Shown here: positions 7,707 to 14,512 of the stretch, one piece after another | How the letters are laid out: each line of letters opens with the position of its first letter | How positions within the stretch are numbered: the stretch's first letter is position 1 | NCBI GenBank assembly: GCA_934526185.1 | Contig: CAKTAA010000048.1 | Coordinates: 1 to 17,310 of the forward strand | Length of the DNA: 17,310 bases | Reading direction: 5' to 3' | Origin: an uncultured Eubacteriales bacterium | GTDB lineage: Bacteria > Bacillota > Clostridia > Oscillospirales > CAG-272 | Notes under the pieces: model-generated | What the model saw: only the letters and a program-made list of their open reading frames with translations | Database searches by the model: none | What the model was told of the DNA's origin: nothing | Made by a program: the position numbers and the translations under genes

Positions 7707-7946
7707 ATGGCAAGAAAAATTTACGTATCCGTTCTCGCAGAATTTAATACCGAAGGCAAAATTACACCGCGCGCCGTTCTCTGGCACGACGGCAGGATTT
7801 TTGAAATCGACAGAGTATTCAGCAAAAATTCCCATGCGGCATTTCAAAGCGGAGGGTACGGCACACGCTATAGGATCCGGATCTCCGGAAAGGTTACTTT
7901 CCTGAACTATCAGGAGGGACGCTGGTTTGTGGAAATCGGCACGTGA
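7707..7946 (+). CDS. small conserved hypothetical protein, 79 aa
   Basis: A 79-aa soluble protein (begins MARKIYVSVLAEFN, ends EGRWFVEIGT), mostly beta-rich with no membrane segment. It resembles short hypothetical proteins seen in many Clostridia that share the pattern DGR-FEIDRV ... YRIRI-GK...F-Y-EGRWFVE; no function is known. Codon use matches the G+C-richer DNA to its right. The ATG lacks a recognisable ribosome site. A TATAAT ending only 8 nt before it could give a nearly leaderless transcript. Weak initiation signals are the main doubt. Confidence 0.65.
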   Translation: MARKIYVSVLAEFNTEGKITPRAVLWHDGRIFEIDRVFSKNSHAAFQSGGYGTRYRIRISGKVTFLNYQEGRWFVEIGT

Positions 7947-7990
7947 CCGCAAAGCGGAGCCGATACATACTTTATCATAAATAAGAGGCG

Positions 7991-8018
7991 TTGCTTTTCC
8001 CGGAAGAACAGGTATAAT
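7991..8018 (+). promoter_or_regulatory. probable promoter of the TIGR04076-family gene
   Basis: TTGCTT (7991-7996) and TATAAT (8013-8018) with 16 bp between them, 35 nt upstream of the preferred start at 8054. The -10 box is perfect; the -35 box matches in four of six positions. Confidence 0.5.
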
Positions 8019-8053
8019 CAGACTGAAATAAAAAATATATCGGGAGAATGCCT

Positions 8054-8398
8054 ATGAACAAAGTAAAAATTACAGTGCTGAAGACAACCCTGGATCGTGA
8101 GCTTGCCGCGGAATACGGAGCGGAAGGATTCACCGCCTGTCCCATGCTGAAAGAGGGGCAGATTTTCTATGCCGATTACGCCAGGCCGGAGGGCTTCTGC
8201 GACGAGGCGTGGAAAGCCATATATCAATATGCTTTCGCACTTGCGCACGGCGCGGGAACGGGCGTTTTTTATTACGGAGACTGGATCCGCACTCCGGGCG
8301 TCGCGATCTGCAGCTGCAACGACGGGCTGCGTCCTGTTATTTTCAAGCTGGAGGCTACAGACCAAAAATCGGAGCCGGACTATGTGCCGGTCCGGTAA
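8054..8398 (+). CDS. TIGR04076 family protein
   Basis: A 114-aa soluble protein of the TIGR04076 family, whose function is unknown. Recognisable features are NKVKITVLKTTLDRELAAEYG at the start, CPMLKEGQIF, FCDEAWKAIYQY, and the C-terminal block GVAICSCNDGLRPVIFKLE with two closely spaced cysteines. The conserved Cys residues could bind metal or take part in redox chemistry, but that is inference. I choose the ATG at 8054 over the in-frame ATG at 8048, because GGGAG (8042-8046) is 7 nt from the former and almost touches the latter. It has its own promoter and is followed by a separate promoter for the next gene. Confidence 0.85.
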   Translation: MNKVKITVLKTTLDRELAAEYGAEGFTACPMLKEGQIFYADYARPEGFCDEAWKAIYQYAFALAHGAGTGVFYYGDWIRTPGVAICSCNDGLRPVIFKLEATDQKSEPDYVPVR

Positions 8399-8433
8399 AC
8401 GTCTCACAGAAAAGAAGCTCCGCAATTTTCGGT

Positions 8434-8462
8434 TTGTACTTTTATAAAGCGTATGCTATAAT
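8434..8462 (+). promoter_or_regulatory. extended -10 promoter for the glycosidase-like gene
   Basis: TTGTAC (8434-8439), 17 bp, then TATAAT (8457-8462) preceded by TGC, giving an extended -10 element. It lies 46 nt before the ATG at 8509, which has GGGAGG about 9 nt upstream. No operator is obvious. Confidence 0.7.
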
Positions 8463-8508
8463 CACCCGCAGCAAGTAAATTCTAATCAAAAACGGGAGGC
8501 TGATCAGA

Positions 8509-10548
8509 ATGCCGAATTACAGAAAGGCCAGCTGCACGGGGGACTCTGTCACCCTTAAAAACGGACTTATGGAAGTCGTATTGTATAAAAGGCTCAGCGG
8601 ATGGGGCTTTGCAGAGCTTTTTGACGCGCGGGGGAGACTGATGGGGGTGCTGGAGCACCTGGGGGAGCTGCTTGTGCGCGATCAGGAGCTGCCGATGCGT
8701 CTGGAAGCGCAGGACTATCTCCTTCGAATCGAAGAAAACGGCGATCAGACGCTGGTCTTTTCCGTTTCGTCGATGAATGTGCAGAAAAAGCTGGATGGAA
8801 CGTCGTTTTCAAACTGGATGCATTATCCTTTTACCGAGGAATGCCTGACGGGAACCGTAACGCTTACGCTTTGCAAAGATCGTCCGATTCTCCAGCTCAG
8901 GCATGAACTCGAAGCCAAGCAGAACATGTACGTAAAATATCTGCGCGGTCCCTGGCTCAAGATCGGAGAGGGCGCGTTTGGCGGGACGAAGGACGATGCG
9001 ATTCTGCCGGGGGTGGAATGGCTTTCCGGCGCGGAGTGGTCCAGCGGAAGCGACTGGTTCCGTGAGCCGTGGTATCATAAATATGCGCCGGTTCCGAACA
9101 AGGTTGCCATTCCCTGCATGACGCTTTCGAAGGACGGAACGGCGATCGGACTGGCCTGGAATCCTGTAAAATGGGCGACGCGCTGGTTCAATTACCGAAA
9201 GCATTTCGCACAGCCGGTCTTTGCGGTGCCAAATTTCGTAGACAGAACGGATAACAGTCTGTTTGGTCTGATGGTGCCCTCCGCGCAGGACGAACGCGAC
9301 GAAAATCAAATATACGCGGATCCGCCGCTTGAAATGCATCTTGGCCAGATGGTGCGTTTTGAAAGCGAAATTTTCCTCTGTCAGGGAAATGCGCAGGATG
9401 CCCTGTGCGACTGGGTAATCCGTCACGGGCTGCCGGCCCTGCCGCAGGAGGACGACACGCGGGAAGGCTATCTTGCGGCGCTGGATAAAATTGCAATGCA
9501 TTACGCCACAAACCTTTGGAAGGATGGCGCCGGCTTCGGCAATCCGCAGCAGGGCTATTCAAAAGGCGTTCCCGCCTTTTTGCGGAGATATGTAAGCGAG
9601 CGGGGCGGCGCTGCGGCCGAGGCGCTGAGGGCGAAAATCGAGTGGTGCGACAAAGCGGCCGCGGCTCCGCCTGCTGCTCCCGAACTGGAGGCGCGCATTC
9701 ACAGAGGCCGGAAAATTCTGTCCTGGCAGCGGGAGGACGGCGCGTTTCCGTTTGAACCGGACGGAAGACATAAAGGAAAAGACGACTTTGTCGTGGCGCG
9801 CGAGTTTGCCGAACCCATGGGGCAGAGTGGAGATACGGCGCTGAGCATGTGCGTTACCGCGGCGCTGGAGCTGCTTGACATTGCAAAATGTCTGCCTGAA
9901 GGGGCCGAGCGCGCTTCTTTTACAGAGGCGGCGCGCAGAGCACTCGACTACTGTATGGATATGACGCGGCCGGAGGGCGGCGATTATTGGGAGACGCCGC
10001 TGCACGCGCCCAATCTGCTGGCCGCCGGTCAGGCTGCCGTCGCTTATTACGAGGGCTTCCGCGCGTTTGGCAGCGAGGCGTATCGTAAAAAAGCGGTATA
10101 CTGGATCCGCAGCCTGCTTCCGTTTACGCATCTGTGGCAGCCGGAGAAAATCCCGATGCTGTATAATACAAAGCCGTGCCTTTGCTCAAGCGACTGGTAT
10201 TTTGCAAACTGGGTACGCGATCATGTTCAATGGGAAGTGCTGCAGGTCTTCAATATGTCCTGCGACCGCGGAATCGACTGGGCGGAAGAGGATCCCGCCA
10301 TTGACTGGCATCTTTTCCACCGCGGCATTACTTCCGCGGGAATCCGCTGGCTTGTAGATCACACGGAGGAAAGCTGGATGCCGCATAATAAGCCGGAAAC
10401 GTATGCGCCGTACGCCGAGGGACTGTTTGACGGCTGCTTCCCCGATACGTTCAACTGCGTGACCGGAAATTACGGCGGAATGGTGATCCCGCCCGATACG
10501 ATCGCAAGAAACATCTACGCCATATTAGACGGCGGCTTCGGAAAATAA
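8509..10548 (+). CDS. putative intracellular carbohydrate-active protein (glycosidase-like), 679 aa
   Basis: I do not recognise a named family. The N-terminal 300 or so residues read as a beta-sandwich (LKNGLMEVVLYKRLSGWGFAEL, FTEECLTGTVTLTLCKDRPIL), as seen in glycoside hydrolases that begin with a sugar-binding sandwich domain. The C-terminal half is helical with aromatic patches (NLLAAGQAAVAYYEGF at about 503-518; LYNTKPCLCSSDWYFANWVRDHVQWE near 550-575), suggesting an (alpha/alpha)6-type barrel. Such folds occur in hydrolases and lyases acting on oligosaccharides. There is no signal peptide or membrane segment, so it should act on imported sugars. No transporter lies nearby. No catalytic residues can be named safely. 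It is followed after 30 nt by the methyltransferase frame. Confidence 0.45.
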   Translation: MPNYRKASCTGDSVTLKNGLMEVVLYKRLSGWGFAELFDARGRLMGVLEHLGELLVRDQELPMRLEAQDYLLRIEENGDQTLVFSVSSMNVQKKLDGTSFSNWMHYPFTEECLTGTVTLTLCKDRPILQLRHELEAKQNMYVKYLRGPWLKIGEGAFGGTKDDAILPGVEWLSGAEWSSGSDWFREPWYHKYAPVPNKVAIPCMTLSKDGTAIGLAWNPVKWATRWFNYRKHFAQPVFAVPNFVDRTDNSLFGLMVPSAQDERDENQIYADPPLEMHLGQMVRFESEIFLCQGNAQDALCDWVIRHGLPALPQEDDTREGYLAALDKIAMHYATNLWKDGAGFGNPQQGYSKGVPAFLRRYVSERGGAAAEALRAKIEWCDKAAAAPPAAPELEARIHRGRKILSWQREDGAFPFEPDGRHKGKDDFVVAREFAEPMGQSGDTALSMCVTAALELLDIAKCLPEGAERASFTEAARRALDYCMDMTRPEGGDYWETPLHAPNLLAAGQAAVAYYEGFRAFGSEAYRKKAVYWIRSLLPFTHLWQPEKIPMLYNTKPCLCSSDWYFANWVRDHVQWEVLQVFNMSCDRGIDWAEEDPAIDWHLFHRGITSAGIRWLVDHTEESWMPHNKPETYAPYAEGLFDGCFPDTFNCVTGNYGGMVIPPDTIARNIYAILDGGFGK

Positions 10549-10578
10549 ACGGAATTTTCGAAGAGAAAGGAAAGACGG

Positions 10579-11342
10579 ATGGAAAAATCCTCGTAGATAA
10601 CGGACAAGAATTTGATTTCGGGAAGACCTCTCGGGAATATGCGGCATACCGCGATATTTACCCGAAGGAGCTTTACGAGCGTCTGTATTCCCTGGGAGTC
10701 GGAACGAAAGGCTCCCGCTGGCTCGACCTGGGCACGGGAACCGGTGTGATTCCCAGGGGACTTGCGTGCTACGGGGCGGAAATTGTCGCGGCAGATGTTT
10801 CAGAAAACCAGATTGCTGAGGCGAAACGTCTGTCAAAGGAACTTGCGAATATTCAATATGAAGTCTGTCCGGCGGAGGAAATCGATTTTCCGGAAAATTC
10901 ATTTGATACGGTGACGGCCTGTCAATGCTTCTGGTATTTCGATCCGAAAAGGATTGTGCCCAAAATCAAACAGATTCTCCGCCCGGGCGGACTGTTCCTG
11001 AAGCTTTATATGAGCTATCTGCCGGAGGATCCCGTCGCGGGACGTTCTCATGCGCTGGTGGAACGATATAATCCTGCCTGGGACGGCGGTTCTTCGGCAA
11101 TCCGCGATTTAAAAATCCATTATTTCGACGATCCGCATATGGAAAATTTTCTGGTCGATCTTCCTTTCACACGCGAAAGCTGGCACGGAAGAATCAAGGC
11201 CTGCCGCGGCGTATTGGCTTCCATGAACGAGAAAACCTTTACGGAATTTGAAAGCAGCCACCTGCGTCTGCTTTCGTCTCTTCCCGAACAGTTTACGGTA
11301 AGACACGAGGTTTTTCTCACCTATTATTATATCAGCAAATAA
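10579..11342 (+). pseudogene. class I SAM-dependent methyltransferase, apparent one-base deletion at the start
   Basis: The frame encodes a SAM methyltransferase with motif I WLDLGTGTG, an acidic residue ending beta 2 (AADVSENQ), the AEEIDFPENSFD segment and the CQCFWYFDP motif, followed by a C-terminal substrate region. Substrate is unknown. This frame has no ATG, GTG or TTG before motif I; the first, GTG at 10746, lies after it. The well-placed ATG at 10579 (AGGA about 7 nt upstream) is in another frame and stops after five codons (MEKSS). Adding one A to the A5 run at 10583-10587 would join them as MEKILVDNGQEFDFG, a 254-aa protein of normal length. So it is a fresh pseudogene, a sequence error or a slippage site. 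The rest of the frame is intact. Confidence 0.7.
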
Positions 11343-11573
11343 TATTTTGTACCGGGGCGCCGGAAGTGATATGGATACGATATCCGCAGGAGCCATGCCA
11401 TGCAGAAGTAAGAAAAGGCGTACTTCTGCACAAAAAACGAACGTATCTTGCATTATGGCGTGAACGGGGCTGCAACGCATCCCCGCACGCAGAGAGCAGC
11501 ATTTTTACTTGCAAGAAAAAATATACCAGAGGCATGGTTCGCGGCACGGCACAATAAATTTCTCATTTTCCTA
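11343..11573. other. intergenic region with a hairpin, no convincing gene
   Basis: Short frames here lack ribosome sites and show no recognisable protein. There is one perfect 10-bp inverted repeat, TGCAGAAGTA (11401-11410) with TACTTCTGCA (11421-11430), followed by CAAAAAACG. Because A's, not T's, follow on the + strand, it is not a standard terminator for the upstream gene. A second weak palindrome (ATTTTTACTTGCAAGAAAAAAT, in two halves around 11501-11522) is T/A-flanked and could stop transcription weakly. I looked for the SRP RNA, which sometimes lies near ffh, and did not find its tetraloop-containing core. Confidence 0.4.
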
Positions 11574-11602
11574 TTGACAAGCGGAGCCGTTTCCTGTATT
11601 CT
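11574..11602 (+). promoter_or_regulatory. strong promoter of the ylxM-ffh-rpsP cluster
   Basis: A perfect TTGACA (11574-11579), 17 bp, then TATTCT (11597-11602). Transcription should begin near 11609, leaving a leader of about 57 nt before ylxM. It is the only clear promoter before the block of closely spaced genes extending past 17000. Confidence 0.75.
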
Positions 11603-11608
11603 CTGTAA

Positions 11609-11637
11609 AGAGCGTTTCCTTTACATGGAAACGCTCT
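11609..11637 (+). promoter_or_regulatory. 5' leader hairpin before ylxM
   Basis: AGAGCGTTTCC (11609-11619) pairs perfectly with GGAAACGCTCT (11627-11637), an 11-bp stem with a 7-nt loop at the predicted 5' end of the transcript. No U tract follows, so it is not a terminator. A 5'-terminal stem of this kind would protect the mRNA from 5'-end-dependent decay, or could be a protein-binding site. The ribosome site GGAGAGG (11653-11659) lies outside it. Confidence 0.5.
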
Positions 11638-11665
11638 AAAGCGCTTGCATTCGGAGAGGAAAACG

Positions 11666-12025
11666 ATGGCGGAAGATATTTACGAGATCGGCATGCTGCT
11701 TGATTTCTATGGGCAGCTGCTTACGGAAAGTCAATATAAGTGCATGGATATGCACTACAACCAGGATCTGAGCCTGTCCGAAATCGCGGAAGAGCTGGGA
11801 ATCAGCCGGCAGGGCGCGCATGATTTTATCAAAAGAGGCCGCAAGGCTTTGGCGGAATACGAGGAAAAACTGAAGCTGCTGGAACGCTTTTGCGAGATCA
11901 GGCAGAACCTGAAAACGATTCAGGAGGATCTGCAGCTCATTGACAGAAGCGGTATGCAGAGCGGGAATTTGTATATGCTGGATCAGATCGACAAGAACCT
12001 TTTCAGGATCATCACAAAGATATAA
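11666..12025 (+). CDS. ylxM: YlxM family HTH protein (UPF0122), SRP-associated
   Basis: A 119-aa protein with a sigma-70 region-4-like helix-turn-helix (LLTESQYKCMDMHYNQDLSLSEIAEELGISRQGAHDFIKRGRKAL). YlxM proteins are encoded next to ffh in Gram-positive bacteria and in streptococci have been reported to modulate SRP assembly and Ffh GTPase activity. The C-terminal third is helical. I chose the ATG at 11666, with GGAGAGG about 7 nt upstream; the in-frame TTG at 11645 lies before this ribosome site. The gene ends 11 nt before ffh, so the two are co-expressed. Confidence 0.9.
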   Translation: MAEDIYEIGMLLDFYGQLLTESQYKCMDMHYNQDLSLSEIAEELGISRQGAHDFIKRGRKALAEYEEKLKLLERFCEIRQNLKTIQEDLQLIDRSGMQSGNLYMLDQIDKNLFRIITKI

Positions 12026-12036
12026 GAGGGGCTGCT

Positions 12037-13383
12037 ATGGCATTTGAAAGCTTATCGGCAAAACTGCAGGCGACGATAAAACGGTTAAAAGGGCAGACGC
12101 GCGTTACGGAGAAGGACGTCAAGGAGTTCATGCGGGAGATCCGGATGGCGCTTTTGGAGGCAGACGTCAATTATAAGGTCGTTAAGGACTTTATTGCGCG
12201 CGTTTCCGAAAAAGCGGTAGGACAGGAGGTCCTGGAAAGCCTTTCTCCTGGGCAGCAGATAGTGAAAATCGTAGATGACGAGCTGACGGGACTGCTCGGC
12301 GCCGACGATTATAAGCTGGACCTTTCTAAAACGCCTCCGAATGTAATCCTGCTCGTAGGACTGCAGGGCACCGGTAAAACGACCGCCTGCGCAAAGCTGG
12401 CTGCGCATCTGAGAAAACAAGGGAGAAAGCCGCTGATGGCAGCGTGCGATATTTACAGGCCGGCGGCGGTTCAGCAGCTGCAGGTGCTCGGCAGGCAGAT
12501 CGATATTCCCGTATATACGGAAGAACCCGGCGCAAAGGCGGCGGACATTGCGAAAAATGCCGTGAAGAGCGCGCTCAGAAGCTTAAATGACGTTGTAATC
12601 GTGGACACGGCCGGACGCCTTCAGATCGACGAAGCGCTGATGGACGAGCTCGACGAAATCAAATCGGCGGTGAATCCGGCTGAAATATTACTTGTAATCG
12701 ACGCCATGACGGGCCAGGAAGCGGCCAATGTTGCGGCGGTGTTTAACGAACGCCTTGCCGTGACGGGAATCATCCTGTCGAAGCTCGACAGCGATACGCG
12801 GGGAGGCGCGGCGCTTTCCGTCCGGGCGATCACGGGAAAGCCCGTTAAATTTGCATCCAGCGGAGAGAAAATCAACGACTTTGAAATTTTCTATCCCAAG
12901 CGGATGGCGGACCGGATCCTCGGGATGGGAGACGTGCTCACGCTGATTGACAAGGCCGTCGAGCTGTACGATGAGAAGAAAGCGGAGGAGCTTGAGAAAA
13001 AGCTTGCCACACAGACCTTTACGCTGGACGATTTTCTGGATCAGCTTCAGCAGATCCAGAAAATGGGAGGGATCGGAGGTCTCTTAAAGCTGCTTCCCGG
13101 AGCGGCACAGATCAAAGAAGAGGAGATCGACGAAAAGCAGTTTGTCAAAATCGAAGCGATCATACAATCGATGACGAAGCGGGAGAAACGAAACCCCGAT
13201 CTGCTGAACGCCAGCCGCAGGAAGAGAATTGCGGCGGGAAGCGGAACAACGGTGCAGGACGTGAACCGGCTGATGAAGCAGTTCGAAGAAATGCGCGCTA
13301 TGATGAAGCGCTTTGGCGGGAAGGGCAAAAAAGGTATTGGCAGAAAAATTTTCGGCGGAAAAATGCCTGATATTTTCCTGTAA
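12037..13383 (+). CDS. ffh: signal recognition particle GTPase Ffh (SRP54)
   Basis: The protein has 448 aa, the usual length. The N domain (about 1-95) is followed by the G domain with P-loop GLQGTGKTT (108-116), DTAGRLQID (190-198) and SKLD (248-251, equivalent to TKLD), and the methionine-containing M domain (about 300-448) that binds SRP RNA and signal peptides. Ffh captures hydrophobic nascent chains on the ribosome and delivers them to FtsY at the membrane. The M domain ends in a Gly/Lys-rich segment and MPDIFL. The start ATG has GAGGGG 5 nt upstream. All key motifs are intact. Confidence 0.98.
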   Translation: MAFESLSAKLQATIKRLKGQTRVTEKDVKEFMREIRMALLEADVNYKVVKDFIARVSEKAVGQEVLESLSPGQQIVKIVDDELTGLLGADDYKLDLSKTPPNVILLVGLQGTGKTTACAKLAAHLRKQGRKPLMAACDIYRPAAVQQLQVLGRQIDIPVYTEEPGAKAADIAKNAVKSALRSLNDVVIVDTAGRLQIDEALMDELDEIKSAVNPAEILLVIDAMTGQEAANVAAVFNERLAVTGIILSKLDSDTRGGAALSVRAITGKPVKFASSGEKINDFEIFYPKRMADRILGMGDVLTLIDKAVELYDEKKAEELEKKLATQTFTLDDFLDQLQQIQKMGGIGGLLKLLPGAAQIKEEEIDEKQFVKIEAIIQSMTKREKRNPDLLNASRRKRIAAGSGTTVQDVNRLMKQFEEMRAMMKRFGGKGKKGIGRKIFGGKMPDIFL

Positions 13384-13418
13384 ATATAAATACAAGAAAT
13401 TACCGGAGGTGAAACGAC

Positions 13419-13670
13419 ATGGTAAAAATCAGACTCAGAAGGATGGGCGCAAAGAAAGCGCCGTTTTACAGAGTAGTGGTTGCAGAATCGAAATATGCGA
13501 GGGACGGAAGATTTATAGAAGAAATCGGAACATACAATCCTTTGGTGGAACCCGCTGAAATCAAAATCGATTCCGAACGTGCGGATTATTGGATCAAAAA
13601 CGGCGCGCAGCCTACAGATACCGTTAAGTCGCTGCTCAAAAAAGCGGCCGAGGCCAATGCCGAAGCATAA
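13419..13670 (+). CDS. rpsP: 30S ribosomal protein S16
   Basis: The 83-aa protein begins MVKIRLRRMGAKKAPFYRVVVAES, the diagnostic N-terminus of bS16, and contains GRFIEEIGTYNPL. It stabilises the 5' domain of 16S rRNA during 30S assembly. The ATG has GGAGGTGA upstream at good spacing, 35 nt after ffh. Position after ffh and before khpA/rimM/trmD matches the common Bacillota order. Confidence 0.98.
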   Translation: MVKIRLRRMGAKKAPFYRVVVAESKYARDGRFIEEIGTYNPLVEPAEIKIDSERADYWIKNGAQPTDTVKSLLKKAAEANAEA

Positions 13671-13690
13671 CGGAGGAATGGAGCGTTACA

Positions 13691-13918
13691 ATGAAAGAGT
13701 TCTTGGAAATCGTGGTACGGCAGCTCGTAAATCATCCGGAGCAGGTGTCCGTCGAGGAGGAAGAATCCGAGACAAGCATTACGCTGAAGGTTTCCGTAGC
13801 GGATGACGATAAGGGAAAAGTGATCGGAAAGGACGGAAAAATTGCAAAGGCACTCCGTACGGTCACAAAAGCTGCATCGAGAAACGTACCGAAATCGGTA
13901 TACGTCGATATTGTCTGA
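13691..13918 (+). CDS. khpA: KH-domain RNA-binding protein KhpA (YlqC)
   Basis: A 75-aa single type II KH domain with the GxxG loop in GKVIGKDGKIAKALRTV (residues about 41-57), the RNA-contacting motif. KhpA pairs with KhpB/EloR in other Gram-positives to bind RNA and affect cell elongation and ribosome-related functions. The length is normal. The ATG has GGAG 7 nt upstream. It lies between rpsP and rimM as in most relatives. Confidence 0.95.
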   Translation: MKEFLEIVVRQLVNHPEQVSVEEEESETSITLKVSVADDDKGKVIGKDGKIAKALRTVTKAASRNVPKSVYVDIV

Positions 13919-13950
13919 CGGACCGTCTGAAATCGGGAGGGCATCGGATT

Positions 13951-14511
13951 TTGCTGAACAGAATCAGAATCGGTGAAATTGTCAATGTTCATGGCGTCAA
14001 AGGCGCACTCAAGGTGCTGCCTTTGACCGATAATCCCATACGCTTTTGTTCTCTGACGGAGGTCGAGCTCGTTCCGAAGCGGCGGAGCGGCGGAAGTCCG
14101 AAGACGTATAAAGTGCTTTCCGCAGTACCATCGGGAAACATGGTGCTTCTGAGACTGTACGGAATCGACGACCGAAACAAGGCGGAGCTCCTTCGCGGAA
14201 TGTTTTTGGAGATTCCCCGGGAAAAAGCGGTTAAGCTGCCGAAGGACACTTACTTTATCGGCGATCTGATCGGCTGCTCCGTGAAAGAGGAAGACGGAGC
14301 TCTGCTTGGCACGCTGACGGAAGTCCAGTCAACGGGAGCAAACGATATCTATGAGATTACAGGAACAGACCACAAAACGATATGGATTCCGGCGATTGCA
14401 GACGTAATCAAGGCAGTTGACGTGGAAAAGGGCGAAATCACAGTTTCTCTTCTGCCGGGATTGAGGGAAGTATACGAAGAGAACGGCGGAGCAGAAAGCG
14501 GCGAAGAATAA
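13951..14511 (+). CDS. rimM: ribosome maturation factor RimM
   Basis: A 186-aa protein. The N-terminal beta-barrel domain opens with the typical IRIGEIVNVHGVKGALKVLPLTDNP, and the C-terminal PRC-barrel-like domain (about 95-175) contains GDLIGCSV and IWIPAIADVIKAVDVEKGEITV. RimM assists maturation of the 3' (head) domain of 16S rRNA and binds S19. The start is a TTG with GGGAGG 10 nt upstream; no later start would keep the conserved N-terminus. Its TAA is one base from the GTG of the next gene. Confidence 0.95.
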   Translation: MLNRIRIGEIVNVHGVKGALKVLPLTDNPIRFCSLTEVELVPKRRSGGSPKTYKVLSAVPSGNMVLLRLYGIDDRNKAELLRGMFLEIPREKAVKLPKDTYFIGDLIGCSVKEEDGALLGTLTEVQSTGANDIYEITGTDHKTIWIPAIADVIKAVDVEKGEITVSLLPGLREVYEENGGAESGEE

Positions 14512-14512
14512 C

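Noticed and set aside
8809..9501. 230-aa frame on the - strand within the same gene
   Set aside because: Covers the + strand gene completely, Arg-rich, with no recognisable motif.
9559..10131. 190-aa frame on the - strand within the glycosidase-like gene
   Set aside because: Arg/Ala/Pro-rich shadow translation, typical of antisense frames in G+C-rich codons; no promoter or ribosome site.
10746..11342. GTG at 10746 as the true methyltransferase start
   Set aside because: It would remove motif I (LDLGTGTG), which is present in frame just upstream; no ribosome site precedes it.
11366..11557. 63-aa frame between the methyltransferase and ylxM
   Set aside because: No ribosome site, no family resemblance, and it overlaps other equally weak frames.
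11343..11665. SRP RNA gene next to ffh
   Set aside because: The conserved GGAA tetraloop stem and asymmetric loop sequence were not found.
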